Origin: Olavius algarvensis Delta 4 endosymbiont
GTDB lineage: Bacteria > Desulfobacterota > Desulfobacteria > Desulfobacterales > CAJINA01
Reading direction: 5' to 3'
DNA length: 64,000 nt
Assembly (NCBI GenBank): GCA_905176665.1
Contig: CAJINA010000188.1
Span: 186,001 to 250,000 of the forward strand
In this document: one piece after another, positions 1-8,926 of the stretch
Numbering within the stretch: the stretch's first letter is position 1
Layout of the letters: every line of letters begins with the position of its first letter
The notes under the pieces: model-generated
The model's database searches: none
Seen by the model: only the letters and a program-made list of their open reading frames with translations
Told to the model about the DNA's origin: nothing
Program-made: the position numbers and the translations under genes

Positions 1-645
1 GAACGCCAATACACCCTTGCGTTGCAGGAACTGCTTAAGGCCGAAAAGCTGCGTCCGGAAAGCGCCTTGATCCAGAACAACCTGGGGTTGGTTTACATGA
101 TGAAGGACCGGATGGACTTGTCCGTCCAGCATTTCAAACGGGCCATAAAATTGAAGCCCGACTATTCGGAGGCGATTAACAACCTGGCAACTGCACTGCT
201 TAAAGAAGAAGAGTGGGATGAAGCCATCGATTACCTTAATCAGTTGACCAGCAACCTGGTATACGCTACCCCGCAGTATGCCTGGCTGAACCTTGGCTAT
301 GCGCATTTTAACAATAAAAACTATGCCCTGGCCGAAAAGAACTACAAACTTGCCATCAAACATTACGAGGATGGTTTTCCCAAGGATGCTTCCTATATCA
401 AGGCGCTGGGCGGCCTGGGCCGCACCTACACCGCAACGGGCAAGCTGGCCGAAGCGCTGGCCGTCTACGGCCAGGCAATCAAGTGGGCCCCGCGATACGC
501 AGAAACTTATTACTACATGGCCCAGACCTACGAAAAAGCGGGTCGCTCGAAAGATGCCAAAATGGCCTATCTAAAGGTCATCGATGTCGCCCCGGATTCT
601 GAAATCGCTAACCGGGCGGCGCGGGCAGCCTTAAAGCTTCGGTAA
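1..645 (+). CDS. TPR-repeat protein, PilF/PilW-like (5' end outside window)
   Basis: The reading frame is open from base 1 and ends at TAA 643-645, so the N-terminus lies to the left of the window. About 215 residues are visible and consist almost wholly of tandem tetratricopeptide repeats, with the usual pattern of a small residue followed by Y/A and P at 34-residue spacing (for example NNLGLVYMMKDRMDLSVQHF). TPR proteins of this type act as docking scaffolds. PilF/PilW family members assist assembly of the PilQ secretin in type IV pilus systems. The gene converges on the pil operon, which fits a pilus role, but TPR sequence alone does not prove it. A general TPR protein is the alternative. 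Confidence 0.6.
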   Translation, partial: ERQYTLALQELLKAEKLRPESALIQNNLGLVYMMKDRMDLSVQHFKRAIKLKPDYSEAINNLATALLKEEEWDEAIDYLNQLTSNLVYATPQYAWLNLGYAHFNNKNYALAEKNYKLAIKHYEDGFPKDASYIKALGGLGRTYTATGKLAEALAVYGQAIKWAPRYAETYYYMAQTYEKAGRSKDAKMAYLKVIDVAPDSEIANRAARAALKLR

Positions 646-651
646 GCAACT

Positions 652-869
652 CTAACCTATCCCCAATAATCTTCTTGTCAGGCCTGACCGGCAGGCACAG
701 AGTGCTTGGCCCTCCTTCGCATTCGGCGCGTAATGCAAGCCGCTGAAGTCCCATAGGATTCTGGCTGATTGTAACGCAACCTTGAGGAATGAACCACGAG
801 AGGTCCGCCAACACAGGAATCCGCGCGGCCGTCTTGATTTTGAACCGGTTTTTATGGGATAGGTTCTAT
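652..869. repeat. Divergent copy of the dispersed inverted-repeat element (copy E)
   Basis: The right end reads, on the minus strand, AGAACCTATCCCATAAAAA followed by CCGGTTCAAAATCAAGACGG, the same order as the left end of the complete copies at 10.7, 32.5 and 49.0 kb. The left end at 652 begins CTAACCTATCCCC, an imperfect inverted partner. The interior is poorly conserved. The element fills most of the gap between the TPR gene and the pilQ terminator. No gene is supported here. Confidence 0.5.
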
Positions 870-895
870 TCGATTGCGGGACTGCCCGTCCGCAT

Positions 896-936
896 AAAAA
901 GGAAAACGCCGGAAGCCAACACTCTTCCGGCGTTTT
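896..936 (-). terminator. Rho-independent terminator of the pil operon
   Basis: The 13-base arms AAAACGCCGGAAG (903-915) and CTTCCGGCGTTTT (924-936) pair around an 8-base loop. On the minus strand the stem is followed by a T-rich tract. It lies 35 bp past the pilQ stop codon. Confidence 0.8.
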
Positions 937-970
937 CAGTGTAACAGGTGAGCAGGTAGTACTTAGCGGT

Positions 971-3714
971 TTAGTCCAACTTTACGATCTTGGGGGTAAT
1001 AAATATCAACAATTCATTTTTGGATTTATCAGTTGATTTCGCCCCGAACAGCCAGCCCAGCCCAGGGACCTTACGGAGTCCCGGGATGCCTTCTTCACCA
1101 CTGGTATCCGTGGTTTTGGTCACACCGCCGATAACGATCGTGTCTCCATCGTTTACCAACAGCTCCGTGTTGGCTTCATTTACCGTGAAGGAGAAGTTCG
1201 AACCGATCAGGGCCCCGAGGTCGTTTTTGGTTATCTTGATAACCAAGGAGACACGGCCATCCATGGTTACATGCGGCGTAACCGTCAGTTCCAGGACAAT
1301 ATCCTTGAATTCCGTCGTTGAGTTTCCATCCGCATCCAATTTGTTGATCGGATAGCTGACACCCTGCTTGATGGTGGCCGGTTTGTTGTCCAGGGTGAGG
1401 ACCTTGGGTGAGGAGATGGTTTTACTCTCACCTTCCTCCTCGAGCGCGTTGATCTTGGCATTCAGCGTGGCCGGTGTGCCCGCCACCTTGTTATAGGTGA
1501 CATCGAAAAGAGATTTGGTGGCACTCTTGGGAAAATTTGACGTAAACGCATAGTTCTGGTTATTCCCGTTCACCTGGGTAATCGGGCCAACCGAAGCGGA
1601 AAGAACAGTGCCCAGCTCCTTTTTGAAGGTGTTGGTCGCTTCAACGACCCGTGCCTCTATGAGCACCTGGGCGGTAACAATATCCAGCTTACTTACCAGA
1701 AACTTCGCTTCTTCCACTTTGGTCGCCACATCTTTGATGATAATCTGGTTCGTGGCCGTATGCACACTTAAGGTTCCCCGGCCCTCAGTGATAATGTTCT
1801 GCAGGTGCGGCAGGATATCGGCCGTGGCATCCGAATAATTAATCGGTATATAAGCCGTGACCAGCGGTTCCAGAGCCTTTTCAGCTTCACGCGATTTCTG
1901 GGCAGCTTCCAACGCCGCCTGGCGCAGGGACTCTTCCTCTTTCAGGGTAGCCAGGGTGGCAATCCGCACGATATCTTCTTCATAGACCATACCCAGCGAA
2001 TTCATTCTGAGCACCAGATCGAGAACCTGGTCCCAGGGAACCGGCTTCCGGAGCGTTAGCGTGACTTTACCGGTGACGTCCTTGTCTATGGCATAGTTCT
2101 TCCCACTGACTTCCCTGAGAATTCTGAAAACGTTTTTAATGTCGGTTTCGTAGAAGTCGAGGGCGATTTTTTCACCGGTATACTTCCTACCGGAAGCTCC
2201 GGTTCTAAGCGGTGACTCCTGAATGGCGGCCTCCCCGGGCTCTTCAACGGGCTCCATGGCCGGCGCCGCAGCCACTTCGCCGGGGGCTGTAACCGCTTCT
2301 TCGGGCTGCGCGACTATGGCCCCCTGCTCGGCCTGGGCGATAACCTTCTGCCAGCTGGGCAATTCGGTATCGTCTACCGGCTTGGGCGGTACCGTAGATG
2401 GATCAAAATGCACAAACAGGATATCGTCAACCTGTTCCACATAATAAGGTACCGATTCGCGTAATTCAAAGGTAATCACGCTGGTGTCCTGCATGGCCGC
2501 GGTCTGAACCGGCATAATCCGGTCAACCGCACTTTCGAACCGGGTAGTAATCAGCGGTCTTTGCCGGTATCCGGGCAGGTTGGCATGAAACATCCGCAAC
2601 TGCAATTTCAGATCGCCGATTTTTTCCATCTGGTAGGTGATGGGTCGGGTAGTCCCCAGGATAACAGTCGACTTCCCATTTTCCTCGCTGGAAAAATCGA
2701 TCCGGTTGATCCAGGCCGGTTTCTGGACTGACGCGGCCGGTTTGGGCGGCCCAGGTACCGCAACCGCTGTCGCGGCGACTTCCGGCGGCATCTGTTCGCT
2801 TTCCATGGCACTACTTTCCATGCTCGCAGCCGCACCGGTTCCCACTTTCACGAGAAGCCCCATTTCAACTGTATCGGCGGTGAAATCTTCCAGAAGGACA
2901 TCCTTGGTGTCAATGACCACGCGCAGTTTATCCGGGCTCTTATAGTGTCGTACCCGCCGGACGCTGTCGCTGTTCACCAGGATGGTCTGTTCTTTGTCAT
3001 GGGCGCTGTTTACCCCGTACATGTCCACAACGATACGGGCCGGATTCTTAATGGTAAAGGCGTCAAAATCCTTGACGGCACCGTCCGCATTGATACTGAT
3101 GGCAACCCCGTCCGCATCCTCTGCGGTATCGATTCCGGTCAGCAGGGTTGCGGCCGCCCACATCTCTCCGGCAGCCGCGGGCGCAGCTTCTTCAGCCGCG
3201 GCCTGCATCTGGGTTTCAGCGGGTTCCTCGGGGGTTTCCTCTTCGGCAGCCGGCATATCGGCAGCCATCTTGGCAAAGGAGACTTTCAGGTCCAACCCCT
3301 CCCGACTAACATCATAGGCCATATCGTTTTTAAGCAGTATCCCAACCCGGCTGGTATGCCCCTTGCCGGTCAGTTCCGTGGCCCGGACAGATTCAATGAC
3401 GTCACTGTCCATGGCCAAGCTGGGCTCGATACCCTCCAAGGCTGTATCGGGAAGTAGAGAATGACTCCCGAAGGGAACGGCTGCTTAACCGACGTATAGG
3501 TCAATACCTGGTTGCCGGTTATCCAGATGGAAACAGCTTCAGAGTCCTCCGTGAATCTGACCTCGGTAATCTTTTTTAAGACTTCACCCGGCTCGGCGAC
3601 TTTTGAAGTGCCGGCTTCATCGTACGTGACACATCCGCCGAACAACAGAGACAGCGTAATCAGCAGGGCGCCTAACGTTTTAAGTCTCATTGTTTTGTTA
3701 ACTTTGTGATCCAT
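971..3714 (-). CDS. pilQ: PilQ, type IV pilus outer-membrane secretin (frameshifted)
   Basis: PilQ forms the outer-membrane ring through which the pilus passes. Two frames together give a full PilQ. The first (3714 to about 3450) encodes a lipoprotein signal ending in FGGC and the start of an AMIN domain. The second (about 3448 to 971) encodes the rest of that AMIN domain, another AMIN region, the STN/secretin N domain (LDFYETDIKNVFRIL) and the secretin core with a VPGLGWLFG motif near the C-terminus. The frames join if one base is restored in the GGG run at 3449-3451 (CCC on the coding strand), giving a continuous ...LYFP-DTALEG... product. Apart from that the gene looks intact, so this is a very recent mutation or a sequence error. 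ATG 3714 is chosen because GGAGAA lies just upstream; TTG 3729 is an alternative. It is the last gene of the pil operon. Confidence 0.88.
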
Positions 3715-3715
3715 A

Positions 3716-4411
3716 TCAGTTTTCTCCAAGAGGCTTCTGAAGTTTTAAATGGCTCTTGCGGTCTTGGTACTTACCCAGCAGATCTTTTACCTTTTCCTGG
3801 ACAACGATTCGGTCGTCTTGAATATCCGCCACCTGACCGTAGTTGGTACCGATGTATGTGCCTTTCTTAATCACATAGCCCTTGCCGGATTGCTCCTCGA
3901 CAATGGCCTGGTAACCGGAAGTAAATTTTATGACGCCCACAAGGGTCAGCTGGGAGAGGTCGATCCTTTCCAGCGGTGTCTGTCGGACGCGCTCAGGTTT
4001 GTTTTTATCTTCCGCCTGCTGGACGGTTTCCTGGGGCGCCGATACCTTGAACGGATTTTCAAAAGGATCGATTTTCCCCTCGGGCTTGTATAGGCGCGCC
4101 TGGTAACGGGACACCGAACCGGCGGCGACCTCCTTTTCCATGCCGGCCATCGTCTTCTGGAGGGTCGAATCATCGGCGGCCGCTTTTTCACCGGCTGGCG
4201 CTGCCGCAGCTGTTTGGGTCGCCTGGGTTGGGGCGGCGGCAGCGGGCTTTTGAGCCTTGGCGGGTTTAGGCGCCTTCGCTTTAATTTTGGTAGCAACGAC
4301 TTCGGGCTGGGCCGGGGCGGATTCTTCATCCCCGCCGCAGCCTACCGGGCCCCATAAAAGGCAGAAGGTCGCAATAGCCAGGAAACTGAATTTAATTTTA
4401 AAATTGTGCAT
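3716..4411 (-). CDS. pilP: PilP, type IV pilus inner-membrane lipoprotein
   Basis: This 231-residue protein has a signal peptide with a lipobox (GPVGCGG, Cys about residue 25) and a long Ala/Pro/Lys-rich linker (about residues 30-90) suited to spanning periplasm. The C-terminal beta domain (about 140-231) contains the PilP motif LTLVGVIKF and a segment like KKGTYIGTNYGQV. PilP links the PilN/PilO inner-membrane complex to the PilQ secretin. The stop codon TGA lies one base before the preferred pilQ ATG, so the two are probably translationally coupled. Position between pilO and pilQ is the conserved order. Confidence 0.9.
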   Translation of the reverse strand: MHNFKIKFSFLAIATFCLLWGPVGCGGDEESAPAQPEVVATKIKAKAPKPAKAQKPAAAAPTQATQTAAAAPAGEKAAADDSTLQKTMAGMEKEVAAGSVSRYQARLYKPEGKIDPFENPFKVSAPQETVQQAEDKNKPERVRQTPLERIDLSQLTLVGVIKFTSGYQAIVEEQSGKGYVIKKGTYIGTNYGQVADIQDDRIVVQEKVKDLLGKYQDRKSHLKLQKPLGEN

Positions 4412-4433
4412 GATATACCAAATTTATATCCGG

Positions 4434-5030
4434 TTAAGATCCCTTTTGCTCAACAAATTTATATGTAACCGCGGAACAACTGGTGCTGATTTCACTGTTT
4501 TCACCCGGTGTCATGCTGATATTTTTTATGGTGACAATCCGCGACAGAGCCGCCACGCGGTCGAAAAACTCCGCGGTACTGTGATAGCCGCCTTGAACCT
4601 TGACCGATACAGGTATTTCCACATAAAATTCACGGTTTACTTCGCCACCCGGCTGAAAGAGCTGAAACTCCAGGCCGGCATCACCTCCAGATTGAGAAAT
4701 ACTGGTCAATAGCGACGGAATCTCCCGGCGCTCGGGCAGGGCCTTGCTGGCCAGGGCGAACTTGGCTTGTTCGGCCTTCATTTGAGCTCTGAGCTTCGGC
4801 AGTTTAGCCGCTTTTGTCCGGGCGGTCATCAGTTGAGTTTCCAGCGTTTCAAACTCGGCCTGGAGCTCGCTTTTCATGTCCCATTTCGGCATATAAAGAA
4901 ACCAAACGACTGCGCCGATCAATACCAGAAATGTTCCGGCATAGATCAATATCCGTTGAACGGTTGATAATTTTTCAACCTTTTCGAAAAACGGAGCAAG
5001 CGCGTCCAGTGACAGTTTGACCTTTTTCAT
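4434..5030 (-). CDS. pilO: PilO, type IV pilus inner-membrane assembly protein
   Basis: This 198-residue protein has one transmembrane segment near residues 27-47 (ILIYAGTFLVLIGAVVWFLY), then a coiled coil (about 50-95) and a ferredoxin-like periplasmic domain with PilO features (LPERREIPSLLTSISQSG). PilO pairs with PilN to form the alignment platform between the cytoplasmic PilM ring and PilP/PilQ. Its start overlaps the pilN stop by one base (TAATG), consistent with coupled translation. Confidence 0.92.
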   Translation of the reverse strand: MKKVKLSLDALAPFFEKVEKLSTVQRILIYAGTFLVLIGAVVWFLYMPKWDMKSELQAEFETLETQLMTARTKAAKLPKLRAQMKAEQAKFALASKALPERREIPSLLTSISQSGGDAGLEFQLFQPGGEVNREFYVEIPVSVKVQGGYHSTAEFFDRVAALSRIVTIKNISMTPGENSEISTSCSAVTYKFVEQKGS

Positions 5031-5611
5031 TAGTTCTGCGCCTTATCTTTTTCTGGAGGAGGTTTCATCATGGTCCGGTTGAAATTGATGCTGAAACTCT
5101 TAAAATTCACACCGGGCTTGTATTCCTGGCTGCTGGTCACCACCAGGTTTACATCGCTGAATTGTTCCACCTCCTGCAATTTGGTTATAAAATCGGCTAC
5201 GGTTTTGTTGTCCATCGCCGTGCCGTTGAGTTGAACACTGGTTCCGGAGGCTGAAAAGCTGGAAAGCCACATCCGGCCCGGCACCAGTACCTCCGTCATT
5301 TTGTCCAGCAGGCGGACGGCATCCTCGCGACTGGCATCGAGATCTTCGATGACCTTCCGCTTCTGCTTTAGGATTTTGAGCTTGTTTTCCAAGGCCTTGG
5401 CCTCTTTAACCTTGGCCTGTAGTCTTGTCAGCTCGACCCTGGCATTGTCGACACTCTCCTCCAGTTCCGTAACCTGATTGGCCAAAACCGAATTATAATA
5501 GAAAAGGGCTATGGCTAACAAGAAAACGGACAGGCTGAAAATGGATATCTGCCGGCGGATGTTTTCTTTTTTTCGGGCTGCCCGAAAAGGCAGCAGGTTA
5601 ATTCGTATCAT
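5030..5611 (-). CDS. pilN: PilN, type IV pilus inner-membrane assembly protein
   Basis: This 193-residue bitopic protein begins MIRINLLPFR, the conserved INLLP peptide that binds PilM in the cytoplasm. A transmembrane helix (about residues 24-44), a long coiled coil (about 45-95) and a periplasmic domain follow. The start ATG overlaps the pilM stop (ATGA), so translation is likely coupled. It acts with PilO as the inner-membrane alignment complex. Confidence 0.93.
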   Translation of the reverse strand: MIRINLLPFRAARKKENIRRQISIFSLSVFLLAIALFYYNSVLANQVTELEESVDNARVELTRLQAKVKEAKALENKLKILKQKRKVIEDLDASREDAVRLLDKMTEVLVPGRMWLSSFSASGTSVQLNGTAMDNKTVADFITKLQEVEQFSDVNLVVTSSQEYKPGVNFKSFSINFNRTMMKPPPEKDKAQN

Positions 5612-6663
5612 TTGTCGTCAACTTCTCTTAATGACAGCCCCATGCAGATTGCCGCCTGCGGCGCCACCAGTTCAAGGTAAGAAGAATCCAGCCCACTTTC
5701 ATCAACAATAAAATTCTTAAACGGATTTACGATTTCCACATCTGTCGACGTTTCGGCAGCCAGCAGGCTCCTGAATTCAGCAATGTTGGCACCGCCGCCG
5801 CTCAAAACGATCTTGTCGATCTGCTCATCCGGTTCGGTTGAATAGAAAAAATCAAGGGCTCTTCTAATTTCCGAACACCAGTCCGCAACAACCGATGAAA
5901 TGATTTCACGCAGGTCCTCGGGAGAAATGCTGTCGGATTGATCACTCTGCTTGATTTGTTCCGCTTCCTCAACTGTACAATCGACCAATGACACGATCTT
6001 TTGATTGATCTGACCGCATCCCAGGGAAGCATCCCGCATGAAAACCGAATTCGTCCCCTTGAGGATATTCAATGAAGTTTTACTGGCCCCGATATCTATC
6101 AGGCCCACTATTTCTTCTTCGGGCTCATAGCTGAATTCAAAAATGTTCTGCAGAGCGAAGGCATCAACGTCGATAAGCATTGGGTTCAAACCGGCCAGCC
6201 GAATCAGGCTGATATACTCATCGATCATCTCTTTTTTGGCAGCCACCAGCAGGACGCTCATCTGGTTGGGGTTGTGTTCGCTTTCCCCCAGGATCTGAAA
6301 ATCAAGATTTACATCGTTTATATCAAAGGGGATATATTGTTCCGCTTCGAACTGGATGGTGTCCTGCAGCTGGTCATCCGTCATGGTCTGCACCGTGATC
6401 TTTTTCACGATTACAGAATAGCCCCCGATCGAAATAGCGACATTCTGATCCTTAAAGTTATACTCCTTGAACAGCTCCTTGATGCTCGCGGCAGCTGCGT
6501 CCGGGTCTTTGATGGAGCCCTCTTCGATAATGCCGTCGGCCAGCTCGACCATGCCGAATTTTCTCAGGGTACGGCCCTTTTTGGCATCGACGACTTCTCC
6601 GGCCTTGATTGACCGGGACCCGATATCCAATCCTATTAGATGAGATTTCTTTCCAAAAACCAT
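5608..6663 (-). CDS. pilM: PilM, type IV pilus actin-like ATPase
   Basis: This 351-residue cytoplasmic protein has the FtsA/actin fold signatures: LIGLDIGSRSIKAGEV (phosphate-1, residues about 8-23), GLIDIGASKTSLNI (phosphate-2, about 187-200) and VLSGGGANIAEF (adenosine, about 286-297). PilM binds the PilN N-terminal peptide and connects the motor to the envelope complex. It follows the HTH gene by 9 bases and overlaps pilN by four bases. Confidence 0.94.
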   Translation of the reverse strand: MVFGKKSHLIGLDIGSRSIKAGEVVDAKKGRTLRKFGMVELADGIIEEGSIKDPDAAAASIKELFKEYNFKDQNVAISIGGYSVIVKKITVQTMTDDQLQDTIQFEAEQYIPFDINDVNLDFQILGESEHNPNQMSVLLVAAKKEMIDEYISLIRLAGLNPMLIDVDAFALQNIFEFSYEPEEEIVGLIDIGASKTSLNILKGTNSVFMRDASLGCGQINQKIVSLVDCTVEEAEQIKQSDQSDSISPEDLREIISSVVADWCSEIRRALDFFYSTEPDEQIDKIVLSGGGANIAEFRSLLAAETSTDVEIVNPFKNFIVDESGLDSSYLELVAPQAAICMGLSLREVDDK

Positions 6664-6672
6664 GGTATTCTC

Positions 6673-6867
6673 TTAATCGTCCCCGAAGATTTTATTTTTA
6701 TCTGAAAGTTTCAAGTCCAGTGCCAGCAAGATTTTTCGCTTGGTCTCCATCCTGCAAGGCATCCCATTTTCTATCCTTGTAATCGTGATAGGTGAGACTT
6801 TCGCCTTCCTGGCAAGTTCGGCTTTGCTTACGAGGAGAGATTCTCTGATTTCTCTTAGTTTGCTCAT
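6673..6867 (-). CDS. Small XRE/Cro-type helix-turn-helix protein
   Basis: A 64-residue protein made almost entirely of one HTH_3 domain: SKAELARKAKVSPITITRIENG (shown in full only to residue 36 by position 13-36) forms the helix-turn-helix, followed by a KRKILLALDL helix. It is the first gene of the pil operon, 9 bases ahead of pilM, and faces the AT-rich divergent region. It may regulate the pil operon itself, but nothing in the sequence identifies its operator. The ATG at 6867 is the only sensible start. Confidence 0.8.
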   Translation of the reverse strand: MSKLREIRESLLVSKAELARKAKVSPITITRIENGMPCRMETKRKILLALDLKLSDKNKIFGDD

Positions 6868-7255
6868 GTTTGCTTTATTCCGGCCGTATATTGAAGGTTT
6901 AATCAGCCTTGCCTCTGAATCGGGCGATCGATGGAAATAACTTTCACAGTTATATAGCTTTTATCCGATATAAATGTAATTTTATCTGCTTATCAAGAAG
7001 AATTATCGCTAATTATATATATATTATGTCCACTTACCTTATATTGTGTTTCTCGAAGGGCATACCGTCATATGTAGTGTCTGCTTTTTTCAACAACCCC
7101 AACTTATATTTCCAGTCCTGGCCCTTAAAAGGCGTCGGGGCCGTAAAGTTCCGGTTGTCTACGGGGAGTTCCAAAACCCGCTCCCAAAGCTTTGCTTGAC
7201 TTTGCCCGTCCCATTACATATACGGTCAAACAAACCATCACGCCGGATCTACTGC
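6868..7255. promoter_or_regulatory. AT-rich divergent intergenic region
   Basis: This 388-bp gap separates the leftward HTH-pil operon from the rightward sensor kinase. Positions 6940-7050 are strikingly AT-rich, including alternating TA around 7010-7026. Promoters for both directions should lie here, but I could not assign confident -35/-10 pairs. No additional gene is supported. Confidence 0.5.
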
Positions 7256-8674
7256 ATGGAAAAAACCGCCACCATACCAGCCGAAAAAACAAAACCTTTC
7301 CGGCTGGTAAAGTACTTTACCCTCTCCAGTCTGGTTGTCATATTCGTGGGCACCCTGGTACTGAGCGCCTTTGACACCCACCTGGCCCGCAAAATGCAGC
7401 TGCAAAAAAGCGAAGAATATGCAAAGCTTTTAATCGAAAACCTGAATCACCAAATCTTCCTGCAGTTCATTCTACCCGCCGTCTTGAAATACAATCGCAT
7501 CCAGCTCAGTAATCCGGAGCAATACAACCGCCTGGATCAGGTAGTCAGAAGCACCCTGCACAGCTTTAAAGTTGAAATGGTCAACATCTACGACATGCGA
7601 AGCACAATTTCATACAGCTTCAATGAAAACATCATTGGCCGGAAAGACATCCGCAGTTCGGGGTACAAAGAAGCAATCGAAGGTAAATCCAGCTCGCGCC
7701 TGGTGCAACGGGGCAATTTTTTCGAGATCATGTTAGGCTTTCCCAAGGACAGTCACCTGATAACAATTTCACCGCTGCGGGCCGAAAAGCAAATATCCCG
7801 CCTGTCCGGCCCGATCCTGGGCGCGATTGAAATCAAGTTGGATTTGACGGAAGAGTATAAAACGATATTCAATTTTCAAATCAGGGTCATTATTACCAGC
7901 GCAATCGTAATGATCGCCCTGTTCCTAGTGTTGCTGCTGATCGTGAGAAAAGGCGAGGCCATCATTGAACGGCGGGCCCTGGAGCGCCTGCGCCTGAAGG
8001 AACAGCTGAACCGCGCCGAACACCTTTCTTCACTGGGCGAGATGGTTGCCGCCGTCTCCCATGAAATCCGCAACCCGCTGGGCATTATCTTGAGTTCGAC
8101 TGAACTAATGCAAAAGAAATTGGATGCCGACGACCCGGCCAATACGCTCACTGGGATTATCATGGAAGAGGCCGGACGCTTGAATACGATTATTACCGAT
8201 TTTCTGAACTTCGCGCGTCCACGCACACCCAATATATCCCTCTGCCGGGTCGATCAGATCCTGGACAAGAACATCACTTTTCTCGCGCCCCAGATTCAGT
8301 CCGGGGGATACACCATCGGGCGCCGGTTCGCCGAAGCGATACCAGAAATTCATGCGGATGCCGACATGCTCTATCAGGCATTCTTAAACATCCTCATCAA
8401 TGCTATGCAGGCCATGTCGGATGGCGGTAGTATTCATGTAATGGTTGACAGCCGGGATAATATGGTAAAAGTATCCATAACAGACTCAGGCCCCGGTATC
8501 TCAGAAGATATAAAGGAAAAAATATGGGATCCTTTCTTCACGACCAAAGACAAAGGGACCGGGTTGGGACTTGGTATCGTGAAGAATATTGTAAAAACCC
8601 ATAGCGGTCGTATCGCCATCCAAAATCTTCCGGAAGGCGGGACCTGTGTGGCAATTGACCTGCCGGTGAATTAG
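7256..8674 (+). CDS. Membrane sensor histidine kinase (PilS/NtrB-like)
   Basis: A 472-residue kinase with two transmembrane helices (about residues 20-40 and 210-232) enclosing a periplasmic sensor domain. A HisKA domain with phosphorylatable His in AAVSHEIRNPLG and an HATPase_c domain with DSGPGI and TGLGLGI (G1/G2 boxes) follow. The start was placed at ATG 7256, directly before MEKTATIPAEK; an upstream GTG (7046) would add 70 low-quality residues and no signal. The gene is followed at 252 bp by an NtrC-family regulator in the same direction, so the two are probably a cognate pair. The stimulus is unknown. A pilus-regulating PilS role is possible given the neighbouring pil operon, but is inferred from position only. 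Confidence 0.88.
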   Translation: MEKTATIPAEKTKPFRLVKYFTLSSLVVIFVGTLVLSAFDTHLARKMQLQKSEEYAKLLIENLNHQIFLQFILPAVLKYNRIQLSNPEQYNRLDQVVRSTLHSFKVEMVNIYDMRSTISYSFNENIIGRKDIRSSGYKEAIEGKSSSRLVQRGNFFEIMLGFPKDSHLITISPLRAEKQISRLSGPILGAIEIKLDLTEEYKTIFNFQIRVIITSAIVMIALFLVLLLIVRKGEAIIERRALERLRLKEQLNRAEHLSSLGEMVAAVSHEIRNPLGIILSSTELMQKKLDADDPANTLTGIIMEEAGRLNTIITDFLNFARPRTPNISLCRVDQILDKNITFLAPQIQSGGYTIGRRFAEAIPEIHADADMLYQAFLNILINAMQAMSDGGSIHVMVDSRDNMVKVSITDSGPGISEDIKEKIWDPFFTTKDKGTGLGLGIVKNIVKTHSGRIAIQNLPEGGTCVAIDLPVN

Positions 8675-8926
8675 CAAAGCCTTCCCTGACCATAAGAATA
8701 GCGCCGTTGTTACCGCGCCCGGGAAAAGGTCAGTTTGCCCAAGCACGCCGTGCCCGCAGATTGGATCCGGCTTGGCGGGGTTTAGACCGCAGGGCCGCAG
8801 AACCCGGGGCGCGGCCAAAGAGACTGATTCTTGCCGTCTGCAGCCGGCAACCTGTGAATGCAGGCCACAGACTACCAGGCATTGCTATCCCGGGATCATA
8901 CATACGCTTTGGAAGGTCGCCAAAAG

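Noticed and set aside
7119..7133. TGGCCCTTAAAAGGC ahead of the sensor kinase
   Set aside because: Spacing is right but the -12 element lacks the TT of TTGC and the -24 is imperfect; too weak to call.
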